Source: an uncultured Fibrobacterota bacterium (GTDB lineage Bacteria; Fibrobacterota; Chitinivibrionia; Chitinivibrionales; CAIOZP01). Taken from it: a DNA stretch of 16,891 bases. Both the position numbers and the translations under genes were made by a program. Every line of letters starts with the position of its first letter. The first letter of the stretch is position 1. This document shows positions 1 through 6,934 of this stretch, one piece after another. The stretch is taken from NCBI GenBank assembly GCA_903862805.1, contig CAIOZP010000073.1, positions 1 through 16,891 of the forward strand. Direction: 5' to 3'. Under the pieces are notes generated by a model. That model ran no database searches. It was given only the letters and a program-made list of their open reading frames with translations, and was not told the origin of the DNA.

Positions 1-2029
1 GCGCTTCGGAGAAAGTCAGTGTCAGAATTTCTTGCGCTCCGACTGCTATCGAATCGACAGAGGACGCAGTCATTATCACTGGTGCGACTTTGTCAGCGGG
101 AAGGAGAGATCCCTTGAGAAATACCGAAGCATTGGGGAATGTAATATCATTAGGAAATGAAATCGAATCAGCTGAGCTAATCGCAGTATTGATGACATAA
201 GATTGCTGATTCAGTGTGATACCAATACCATTCGGGCTGGCGGTGGATTTCACGATTTTGAAATTTCGGCCGACCGGCAAAACAATATTTGCAGTGATTG
301 AATCAACGTAGCTCTGCCAGAGATTGCCGTTGATTCCAACAAACAGCGAATCGATTTTACCGTCTGCGTTGTTGTCAAAATATGCTGCTGTGCCGAGCGT
401 CCACTGGATGCGGTCGGTGTATGGAATTCTCACTTCCATTGTGTCAAGCGGAAGCGCCGGATTTCTGAATACCGCAATGACCGTGTCGATAGCTTTATGC
501 TCAAGTATTCCATCGCCGATAACTGGTGCTCCGAGTACCCGTGGAATTGAACCGCTCCAGTCTAAACCGTTAGCTGTCATCGTGACAGTTTCATGGTCTG
601 AATTATCTGAATTTCTAATATCAATCTTCACATTTTGATAGTTGTAAAGAGTGTCTATCCTGTAAACCTCGAACAGAAGATTTATCGTTGGATCTGCCGA
701 TGTAAGAGCCGTGACAGGAGCGCCTTTGATTCCAAACGAAAGCGTGCGGCCCCACCAGGTCATCAACATATTGTCTGGTGTCACGGTATCTGTTCCGACA
801 GTGACCGAGAAGTTGGATATCATGGAAGAATCACGGGTTGTCGAACTGATGATATTACCCATAGTGTCAAGTGAATCAATGACAAGATTCACCATGAAAT
901 TCATTGAAAAAGGTGTAGTGTCCTTCTGGAGAGGAAACATGTCTGCATAGTGGAATCCCGTGATACTGTCCCAGGTTGTACTGGTCGTCGTATTGATTGA
1001 CATGTTCACCGGAGTACCGGTTGTTTTGGCGAGAATCAGTCCGAAGAAATCATTGATTTTAGTTTTGATTATAGCCCAGTCGTTCATATTGATCAGGGAT
1101 GTCAGTGTAGCGTTTTTATCAGAATATCCGTTGCTTTGGATGTTGGTAGTCATTGTCTGCAGATCGGGTAAAGCAGACGCATCCTGCGGATTGTAGTACA
1201 CGGAAAGTGTCGTAGGGCAATCGATTCCTTTAATGTAATCTTTGTAGGTGGCTTGCGTTGGATCCGTTGGATAGTATGTCGGCATTCCATCTGAAAAAAG
1301 GATGTTGAATTGACGATTGGTCTTGAATCCCGTCGTACGATGGGCCAGATTTGCTCCAGCAAAGCCTATCGTAATATTTGTTGCCCCTTTGTCACTATGC
1401 AGAATACTATTCCAGGGGTCGCCTGCAAATGTTGCTGTGTAACTAAGAGCAGGGTCTTTTTTGAGGTACATGTTCAGAAGCTCAAGACCGGTCTTCCGGT
1501 ATGAAATCGGATTGGTGTCGAATCCCGCCGCTGTTCCGGCGTAGATTTTATCGAGTTCAAGAGGCGGAATCACCGCACCATCACCGGTCATAAAATTGTC
1601 CTGGGGAACCGAAAGAAACAGATTCCGGTTGTCGGGTCCATAAAGACAGAGACGGGTTGCAAAGATTGATAAACCGATCCGTGTTTCCGGTGCCCGTGCA
1701 TGAATCGTATCAATCAGTTCACGGACAATTTTCCACCGCAGACCGAGAGTGTCCGTTTGGGTATCATTACTTACAGAGTTATCAATAATGAACATGATCG
1801 AACAGGGATCACGCGACAGCATCGAAGAAAGTGTGTTCTTCAGATAAACATCTTCACTCATCGCTACCGTTCCAAGCGGCACGGTTATCGTCTGGCTGTC
1901 GATGGCAGCAAAAGAACTTTCCCACGCGAATTTACCAACTTTATCTGCCAATGAAACAGAAACAAGTAAGAATAAAAAAGAGAAAAGTACCCGCATCATT
2001 CGAATATTTCTTTGTTTTGAAAATTTCAT
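1..2029 (-). CDS. Exported von Willebrand factor A domain protein (C-terminus off the window)
   Basis: The frame is open from the ATG at 2029 through codon 676 at the window edge, so the C-terminus is missing. The start follows a strong GGAGGGG ribosome site. Residues 1-28 form a signal peptide (basic start, hydrophobic MRVLFSFLFLLVSVSLA). A vWA domain occupies about residues 75-335: the MIDAS motif DNSVS (Asp83, Ser85, Ser87) follows the hydrophobic strand SIMFII, a candidate MIDAS Thr is at 180, and FSDGMPT (245-251) is the usual late vWA strand. Residues 552-560 (DNNADGKID) match an EF-hand or dockerin-type calcium loop. From about 648 a segment beginning KVAPVI looks like the start of an Ig-like or repeat region. 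Such proteins usually act in metal-dependent adhesion outside the cell; the ligand cannot be told from sequence. A sorting domain would be expected off the window. The upstream region shares a motif with the regulator gene at 15175-16005. Confidence 0.85.
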   Translation of the reverse strand, partial: MKFSKQRNIRMMRVLFSFLFLLVSVSLADKVGKFAWESSFAAIDSQTITVPLGTVAMSEDVYLKNTLSSMLSRDPCSIMFIIDNSVSNDTQTDTLGLRWKIVRELIDTIHARAPETRIGLSIFATRLCLYGPDNRNLFLSVPQDNFMTGDGAVIPPLELDKIYAGTAAGFDTNPISYRKTGLELLNMYLKKDPALSYTATFAGDPWNSILHSDKGATNITIGFAGANLAHRTTGFKTNRQFNILFSDGMPTYYPTDPTQATYKDYIKGIDCPTTLSVYYNPQDASALPDLQTMTTNIQSNGYSDKNATLTSLINMNDWAIIKTKINDFFGLILAKTTGTPVNMSINTTTSTTWDSITGFHYADMFPLQKDTTPFSMNFMVNLVIDSLDTMGNIISSTTRDSSMISNFSVTVGTDTVTPDNMLMTWWGRTLSFGIKGAPVTALTSADPTINLLFEVYRIDTLYNYQNVKIDIRNSDNSDHETVTMTANGLDWSGSIPRVLGAPVIGDGILEHKAIDTVIAVFRNPALPLDTMEVRIPYTDRIQWTLGTAAYFDNNADGKIDSLFVGINGNLWQSYVDSITANIVLPVGRNFKIVKSTASPNGIGITLNQQSYVINTAISSADSISFPNDITFPNASVFLKGSLLPADKVAPVIMTASSVDSIAVGAQEILTLTFSEA

Positions 2030-2120
2030 TTTACCCCTCCTGATTCATGCAATATTTCAACATCCAATTTAAACCATCTTTGGTATTTATGATCATTATT
2101 AATGGTCGGCGAAGACGAAA

Positions 2121-2230
2121 GTGCTTCCTTTTTTGGTAGGCATTCATATAGTGATATGTGATAAATACTGGTCAAAATTTTAAAATCAATAACATTGTAA
2201 GTATTGTAATAGTGGATAATTGGTAGGCAC
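2121..2230 (-). promoter_or_regulatory. Upstream motif pair of the vWA gene, shared with the TIGR02147 gene
   Basis: On the minus strand, GCCTACCAAAAAAGGAAGC (2141-2123) is nearly identical to a site at 16106-16088 upstream of the TIGR02147 regulator. The similarity continues about 15 nt downstream (CACTTTCGTCTTCGCC against CGCTTTTGTTCCTGCC), and all differences are transitions. A second partial copy, GTGCCTACCA, begins at 2230, 87 nt further upstream. The arrangement suggests a bound operator pair, or that the inner copy lies in the mRNA leader. The 2030-2448 gap holds no credible gene; besides this motif it contains the structured element at 2358-2424 and AT-rich sequence. Confidence 0.5.
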
Positions 2231-2357
2231 TTAACCCTCGAAGTCAATTCCGTAATCCTCCACAAATGATGGTTGAACGTGCGACAATAAACTAAAAGTC
2301 AGCTATGCGGAAATTTTAAAAATGTTTCCGGAATTTCAAGCCCGGACAATCAGCAAA

Positions 2358-2424
2358 TCCGCCTTGGAAGAGAAGGGACTTCCCTGATGGACCAGCACAA
2401 TCATCTCCGCTCTACTCTTCCGGA
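2358..2424 (-). repeat. Structured intergenic element, copy 1 (candidate RNA)
   Basis: It begins 24 nt after the stop of the last selenoprotein gene. Read on the minus strand, an outer stem UCCG/CGGA continues into GAAGAG/CUCUUC and encloses two small hairpins, GAUG/CAUC and AGGG-AAGU-CCCU. A homologous copy lies at 5124-5187. The hairpin AGGG/CCCU is AAGG/CCUU in the other copy (G-C replaced by A-U), and GAUG/CAUC becomes GAUG/UAUC (G-C to G-U), so pairing is kept. No U tract follows, so it is not a typical intrinsic terminator. It could be a 3'-UTR processing or stability element, a small RNA or a mobile repeat. Confidence 0.5.
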
Positions 2425-2448
2425 AACTTTGTTAATAAATTCATTAAC

Positions 2449-3201
2449 TCATTTATCAAGCACTATCCTTGTCGAAGTAACACCGGCAGAGCTTGAAACT
2501 CTAGCGATGTAAATCCCTGACAAAAGATCCGAAATATTTATTGAAGAATGTCCGCTGAAACAATATGACCCGACCATGCGACCTGCGGCATTATACAGGC
2601 GCACTGTTTGCGAACCGGCGACACCATCAATCGTAAGTAACGATCCTTTCAACTGAACGGCGGTGTATTCATGAGCCAAATTATTCTGCCCTGTTTTTAT
2701 CGCTACATTTTTATTGCAACTGTCAGCAAGGGCCGCTTCAATGGCGCTGACAAGCGCTGTAGTATCAGCTGCGATCTGTACCTTTCGCCCATCGGGATGA
2801 AAAACATAGTCGATACCTGCGGCTTGAGGATATCCGACATCCTGGACAATGGTATGCCCTCCTCCCTCTAAAGGAATGATCGGGAAAAGAGGCGTCGTAT
2901 TAAACGGATCTGCCTGATAGGCCGCAATGATTGTTGCTGCGCTGTCAAAATCAGTCACACCAAGAAGGACGATCTCGTTCTGGTTACTTCCATATCTCGA
3001 ATAAATCGCATTGATGCCGCTCCCGGCGGCTTTACAGAGTTGTCACTGTGACCATGTCTGCATAAGGACAACGTGCTTGCCCTGTGCAAGCAGATCACTC
3101 AGCTTCCAGGTGGTGCCGAAATTATCGGTGCCTGTGAAATCAGCGCCCATTGCAGTTCCTGCCAGCATTGCGGCGGCAAGAATTGTCTGGATGATTTTCA
3201 T
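2449..3201 (-). CDS. Secreted redoxin-like selenoprotein C (UxxC) with T9SS-like C-terminal domain
   Basis: This is a 250-residue protein whose codon 53 is TGA (3045-3043), read here as selenocysteine. It starts at the ATG at 3201, with AAGGAG 7 nt upstream. Residues 1-20 are a signal peptide (IIQTILAAAMLAGTAMGA). Residues 22-180 look like a thioredoxin/redoxin fold: TDNFG..WKLSDLLAQGKHVVLMQTWSQ, then Sec53-Gln-Leu-Cys56, replacing the usual CxxC, and later YPQAAGIDYVFHPDGRKV, like the cis-Pro and PDG segment of AhpC/TlpA relatives. Residues about 182-250 form the sorting-type domain ending GVTSTRIVLDK. A stem-loop starts 12 nt after the TGA. The true stop is also TGA. It is the last of three paralogues, 76 nt after selenoprotein B. 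The activity (peroxidase, reductase or disulfide exchange) is not determined. The alternative, a nonsense-disrupted gene, is unlikely because the frame stays conserved on both sides. Confidence 0.85.
3016..3045 (-). promoter_or_regulatory. Selenocysteine UGA and bacterial SECIS stem-loop of selenoprotein C
   Basis: The UGA is at 3045-3043. After 12 nt comes GCCGC-CGGGA-GCGGC (3030-3016), a perfect 5-bp GC stem with a 5-nt loop whose second base is G. The loop starts 17 nt after the UGA. This fits the known bacterial pattern, in which a SECIS with a G near the start of a small apical loop lies just downstream of the UGA inside the coding region and binds SelB. Confidence 0.8.
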
Positions 3202-3277
3202 AAAAAACTCCTTATAGATTTATCTTGTCCGCTTCACAAAAATGAGAAGACAAAGAGTGACTCCTTCAAAAAACCAT

Positions 3278-4120
3278 TTACTTTTTACTTCTGTTTCCCA
3301 CAACTATCCGGCTTGAAGTTGCACCTGAAACACCACCGATTCGTGCGATGTATGTTCCTGAAGCGACACCATCAAACTCTGTTGAATTGATCCCTGCAAC
3401 ACAGTTCATTCGATTCAACCAGACAACTCTTCCATCGGCACTGAAGAGAGAAATTCCATACAGTCCGTTTTGCGAAACAGTAAATCGCATCTGCTTACCC
3501 ATGGCAGAAAGAATCTTTGTTCCTGCATTCGCACTTACAAAAGGATCATGTTTCAGAGAGCTCGGCACTCGCTTATCCAGCACCATTTGCACCACAAGAG
3601 GAACATCGGCCGCATCGGCCCCGCACCAATAAAGGGTTCGATCAGGCCCGATAACCCAGAAAAACCCTGCCCCTTGGGCCATCACCGGATTCCCTGTAAA
3701 TCCTGAGAAAAGAATAGGCGGGAGTCTTGTTCCATCTGCTCCAAAAATCTTGGGCGCATCAGGTACCACACCGGCTTGAGCCTGATAGGCACCATCGAGT
3801 TTCGCCAAATCATCAGTTACCAATACGTCGTTAATTAACATGACAACATCTTGAGTATTACTTCCGAGATCCGCATACAATTTTTTGACTGTGCCACCGG
3901 CCCAGATGCAGGTTCACCCGGAATATGTAGTATGAATAACCAGCACTTTGTTCTGGTTAAGGATGTTATCGATATTGTACTGCTGGCCTTTTTCGTCAGT
4001 GACAACCAGTCCGGTGGGATTTACCACAGTACCGGCAGAATCTGTAAATGCAGCTGATGCGGTAAAGGCTGCTGAAAAAACAAAGAATGCCGAAGTTATG
4101 GCATTTACTCTTTTACTCAT
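3278..4120 (-). CDS. Secreted redoxin-like selenoprotein B (UxC) with T9SS-like C-terminal domain
   Basis: This is a 280-residue protein with an in-frame TGA at codon 69 (3916-3914), read as selenocysteine. The start at 4120 follows GGAGGGG. Residues 1-24 are a signal peptide (AFFVFSAAFTASAA). The redoxin-like segment runs VVTDEKGQQYNIDNILNQNK, then VLVIHTTYSG, Sec69-Thr-Cys71, and after it LYADLGSNTQDVVMLINDVLV. One codon is missing relative to the paralogues, giving UxC instead of UxxC. The middle (GFTGNPVMAQGAGFFWVIGPD) matches the corresponding part of selenoprotein C. Residues about 200-280 are the sorting-type domain (YGISLFSADGRVVWLN ... SGTYIARI ... SSRIVVGN). It lies 44 nt after selenoprotein A, so probably in one transcript. 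The stop is TAA. It is the most diverged of the three. An independent second gene starting near 3880 is not supported, because the only start available there is a TTG without a ribosome site. Confidence 0.85.
3872..3916 (-). promoter_or_regulatory. Selenocysteine UGA and bacterial SECIS stem-loop of selenoprotein B
   Basis: The UGA is at 3916-3914. Eight nt later is CUGGGCC-GGU-GGCACAG (3905-3889): three pairs, a G-A mismatch, three GC pairs and a GGU apical loop. GGU is the classic loop sequence of bacterial SECIS elements. The loop starts 15 nt after the UGA. UGCAU (3910-3906) can also pair with AUGCG (3876-3872), extending the stem. Confidence 0.75.
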
Positions 4121-4164
4121 TTTCCCCTCCCAAAAAGGTAAATAATGATTTCATAAAATTCCTT

Positions 4165-4983
4165 TCAACGATCAAGCACGATCCGTGTCGAAGTAACACC
4201 AGCAGTGCTTGCAACACGAATGATGTAAGCGCCGGCGGTAAGATTGGCAAGGTCAATCGCAGCAGATTTCCTGACTTGAAATGAACGAGCCATGCGACCG
4301 GCGGCAGTAAAGAGCTGCACTGTTCCGGAACCGGCGATATTGTCGATCATCAGCGAAGATCCGACCAACCTGATTCCATTATGTTTCGGAAGTAGAGACA
4401 CACGACTTCCGGGTACGACAGACACTACCGGTTTCCCTAAGCTCGCGAGTGCACTGTTTATACTGTCGGTCCACTCTTGCGTCTCAATCATGGCTATCGT
4501 ATCTGGGTTGCTCGTAAACAAAGAGGTACTTGTGATATCATGCCTGCTCTTATCCGGAAGGAACATCCAGATCTTCCCGTTCATTGATGATATGCCGACA
4601 ACCGGCACAAATGTATCGGCTCCGCAATCAGCTCCGATTATAGGAAATATTGGAGTAGTCACATACGGGGTATCCTCATACGCACTGATCATTGTCGCCA
4701 CATGATTGAATTGAGCTGCTGCAAGTATCACGACATCTCCGGTATCATTTCCGAATGTTGTAAACAGGTTGTTTATAGCTCTCCCGGAGCTCAGGCACAT
4801 TGGTCATGTGTAATATGTTTGTTCCATTACTACAATTTTATTTTGAGCAAGCAAATCTGATAGCACCCATTGCTTCCCATTGTTGTCTGTGCCGATAAAA
4901 TTTTCGGTACCAGTCCAAAACTCACCGGCAAATGCGCTGCCGGCAAACAGTAACGCCGCGAAGATACTCAGTTTCTTTTTCAT
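4165..4983 (-). CDS. Secreted redoxin-like selenoprotein A (UxxC) with T9SS-like C-terminal domain
   Basis: This is a 272-residue protein with TGA at codon 60 (4806-4804), read as selenocysteine. The ATG at 4983 is preferred over the one at 4998, which overlaps the GGGGG ribosome site. Residues 1-19 are a signal peptide (KKKLSIFAALLFAGSAFA). The redoxin-like core runs GTDNNGKQWVLSDLLAQNK, IVVMEQTYYT, Sec60-Pro-Met-Cys63, then FGNDTGDVVIL. The spacing from LSDLL to the Sec equals that from LSDL to CxxC in TlpA/AhpC relatives. Residues about 203-272 are the sorting-type domain (GTVQLFTAAGRMARSF ... TAGAYIIRVA ... GVTSTRIVLDR), close to that of selenoprotein C. It is the first gene of the three, with a promoter-like sequence about 70 nt upstream. 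Its stop is TGA, so one codon has two meanings in one message. The likely role is thiol/selenol redox chemistry outside the inner membrane or at the surface; the substrate is unknown. Confidence 0.87.
4777..4806 (-). promoter_or_regulatory. Selenocysteine UGA and bacterial SECIS stem-loop of selenoprotein A
   Basis: The UGA is at 4806-4804. After 12 nt comes AGCUC-CGGGA-GAGCU (4791-4777), a perfect 5-bp stem. It has the same CGGGA loop, stem length and 17-nt distance from the UGA as in selenoprotein C, although the stem sequence differs completely. That is what selection on RNA structure predicts. Confidence 0.8.
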
Positions 4984-5051
4984 TTCAATGTCCCCCATTC
5001 AAAAGGTTTAGTTCAAAATTCTTTCAGCAATTTTCTGGAACAATTTCGATA

Positions 5052-5080
5052 TTTATACTGATCCGAAAATCAGTGCACAA
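5052..5080 (-). promoter_or_regulatory. Putative sigma70 promoter of the selenoprotein operon
   Basis: On the minus strand, TTGTGC (5080-5075) and TATAAA (5057-5052) are separated by exactly 17 nt, which would start the transcript about 60 nt before the ATG at 4983. The spacer is an inverted repeat (CTGAT TTTCGG ATCAG), possibly an operator. The promoter call rests on sequence match alone. Confidence 0.4.
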
Positions 5081-5123
5081 TCACCATCATCTGTTTTCTC
5101 GCATCACCCAAAGGCACGGGATT

Positions 5124-5187
5124 TCCGTTTTGGAAGAAGGGATTCCTTAGATAAGTTACATCTTCATCTGCGCTTTACTCTTCCGGA
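5124..5187 (-). repeat. Structured intergenic element, copy 2 (candidate RNA)
   Basis: It begins 28 nt after the C1 protease stop codon and is homologous to 2358-2424. The outer stem is UCCG/CGGA plus GAAGA/UCUUC, with inner hairpins AGAUGA/UUAUCU and AAGG-AAUC-CCUU. The shared CCGGAAGAGTA at its 5' end is the best-conserved part. It lies between the protease operon and the selenoprotein operon, so it may mark a transcript 3' end or a processing point. Confidence 0.5.
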
Positions 5188-5215
5188 GACATTATGATTT
5201 TCAAAGGTGGCAAAA

Positions 5216-6886
5216 CTACTCTACAACATGCCTGAAGCTCTGAGTTGCTCCATCTACATTCAACCGGACGACATAAACGCCTTTTGTTTTCGGCAGATTC
5301 AGCTCATGTATCCCGCAGGCAAGTCTGGTCGTATTCATCTGCGACAGAACCTGTCCTCGGAGATTCAAAACTGAATAACCCAGATCAGCCGACTTCGAAA
5401 GATTGATCGCCATACCGGATCCTGATGGCACAAGTTTGTACGTTGCTGAAAGCCCCGCAGGATTCGAGATAATCGGAGTAGCGGATTTTTTCGTATATAC
5501 CATGATTGCCGCGGTACCGGGATTATTTGCAGCCAGATCTACAAAAATATTTCCATTCCCGATGAACGTCTGCAGAGGTTTAGCAACGGCATGGTCGGCT
5601 GACAAAGATAGTATCGCACTTTCAACCGGAAGCCCGTATCCCTGACCGGGAGTTACATATTTGACAAGCACATGCATCGTATCGCCCTGCTTGCCCTGAA
5701 GCGGCTGAGGAAGCGGAATAGTATAGTAACCCGCCTCGTTGAAACTTGAGGAAAATGAAGCAAGTGGGCTGTTGAAATAGAAATATGAGCCCGTCAATGT
5801 CCGTTTAGAAAATACGGTAATATCTGCACGAGCGTTGTTAGTTGTCATGTATGTTCCGATAGCCGTTACCTTTTCGTCACCGTTAAGAACAAAAGACATT
5901 GCGAGATAACCGGAATCAATGCCGGTTCCAACGTGTGTACAGAATCCCAAAGTGTCGTAGTAGTATTGGTATTCGTCATCTTTAGGCACGGTAAGATCTT
6001 CAAAGGAAATGGCGTGTTTCACAGCACTGAGATCATCATAGGAAATCCAGAAATATCCATTTTCACTTCCCCAGGTAGCACCCCAACTGTTCTTGCAGAG
6101 CCAGGCCCCTTTATTTGTCGCAGTGGGGATGGTCATGGTATCGTCCCAGCCTGCCAGTGTTATTGCATGGTTGATCGTTGTCAGGCCATAGTAATAATTG
6201 TACGTCGTGTGAGCTCCGAACTGGTAAAGAGACAGCATGCTATACATTTCAGTATAGAGTGCACCCACATCCATCAGTGCCTGTTTGATCTGATCGTTTC
6301 CGACAAACTCACGGGATTTTCCTACATGTAGAACCGCAGGGAAATGAGCTGAAGTTTGATTCGTTTCACTGAACGGATCACTTGCATCAAGAACGGGGCC
6401 TTCCCATCGTGAAAGATAAGCCTGACTTCGGTAACTGTTACCTGTACCATCATCCCACATTGAACGATTCCGAAGATTTTCTTCCGAAAAATCATATACC
6501 GGAAAGCCGGCGTTAATAGCTTCACCTTCAAGTGTGCCGCATGTTGCAAATGCCCAGCAATCGCCACTGTTCCCCTGATCCTTTGCAGGTGTGATTAACT
6601 TCAGAGACCGCAGATCGTACTGAGCGGGAATAGTTGCACAGTTCTTTTTGATGACAGGATGGGCTCTGAGGAACTCGACATTATCCACCGGAGATGGAGT
6701 GGTTCCACATCTCGGATCGACTGACGCACTGTGATCCGATGCTTTGCTCTGTTCCGCCTGCCATTTCAAAAACGCCGGAGATAGCGGAGCAAAGCTGTAT
6801 TTAAATTGCCCGGCATCGTCACTGAATGCGGTACTCGCAGCGATCATCGTAGCTGCGAGTACCAAATAAGAAAGTTTATAGTTCAT
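5216..6886 (-). CDS. Exported papain-family (C1) cysteine protease with lectin-like and sorting domains
   Basis: This is a 556-residue protein. The ATG at 6886 (AGGAG about 6 nt upstream) is preferred over 6922, because it directly opens the signal peptide MNYKLSYLVLAATMIAASTAFS. A propeptide-like stretch of about 65 residues follows. The peptidase C1A domain (about 85-305) has all catalytic elements: Gln104 in KDQGNSGDC, nucleophile Cys110 in CWAFATCGTLEG, His240 in INHAITLAGWDD, and Asn266 in CKNSWGATWG. Residues about 308-430 resemble the lectin-like domain (PF18560) that follows C1 domains in many bacterial proteases. Residues about 483-556 are a sorting-type domain (GYSVLNLRGQVLSQM ... 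KGVYVVRLNVDG). It is the last gene of the protease operon, 48 nt after the DUF2271-like gene. The expected role is extracellular or cell-surface protein degradation. Confidence 0.9.
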   Translation of the reverse strand: MNYKLSYLVLAATMIAASTAFSDDAGQFKYSFAPLSPAFLKWQAEQSKASDHSASVDPRCGTTPSPVDNVEFLRAHPVIKKNCATIPAQYDLRSLKLITPAKDQGNSGDCWAFATCGTLEGEAINAGFPVYDFSEENLRNRSMWDDGTGNSYRSQAYLSRWEGPVLDASDPFSETNQTSAHFPAVLHVGKSREFVGNDQIKQALMDVGALYTEMYSMLSLYQFGAHTTYNYYYGLTTINHAITLAGWDDTMTIPTATNKGAWLCKNSWGATWGSENGYFWISYDDLSAVKHAISFEDLTVPKDDEYQYYYDTLGFCTHVGTGIDSGYLAMSFVLNGDEKVTAIGTYMTTNNARADITVFSKRTLTGSYFYFNSPLASFSSSFNEAGYYTIPLPQPLQGKQGDTMHVLVKYVTPGQGYGLPVESAILSLSADHAVAKPLQTFIGNGNIFVDLAANNPGTAAIMVYTKKSATPIISNPAGLSATYKLVPSGSGMAINLSKSADLGYSVLNLRGQVLSQMNTTRLACGIHELNLPKTKGVYVVRLNVDGATQSFRHVVE

Positions 6887-6934
6887 AGGTATCTCCTGGT
6901 ACTGAATTCTTTGTTGCCTCATATCCGAGCTACT

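Noticed and set aside
324..1954. Plus-strand ORFs of 60-105 codons across the vWA gene and similar ones across the other minus-strand genes
   Set aside because: They lie antisense to well-supported coding frames, lack ribosome sites and have no recognisable domains.
2290..2345. TCCGG...CCGGA inverted repeat followed by a short T run (minus strand) as a terminator
   Set aside because: The loop is large and the T run is short and interrupted; it is not distinguishable from chance.
2449..4983. Reading the interrupted genes as pseudogenes or as separate pairs of short genes
   Set aside because: The frame and protein character are intact on both sides of each TGA. The three TGAs are at homologous positions, the downstream parts lack ribosome sites, and SECIS-like stem-loops follow each TGA.
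2449..4983. A genome-wide alternative code with TGA as Trp or Gly
   Set aside because: TGA is a normal stop in the second C25 gene, the lipoprotein gene and two of the selenoprotein genes; Trp is encoded by TGG throughout.
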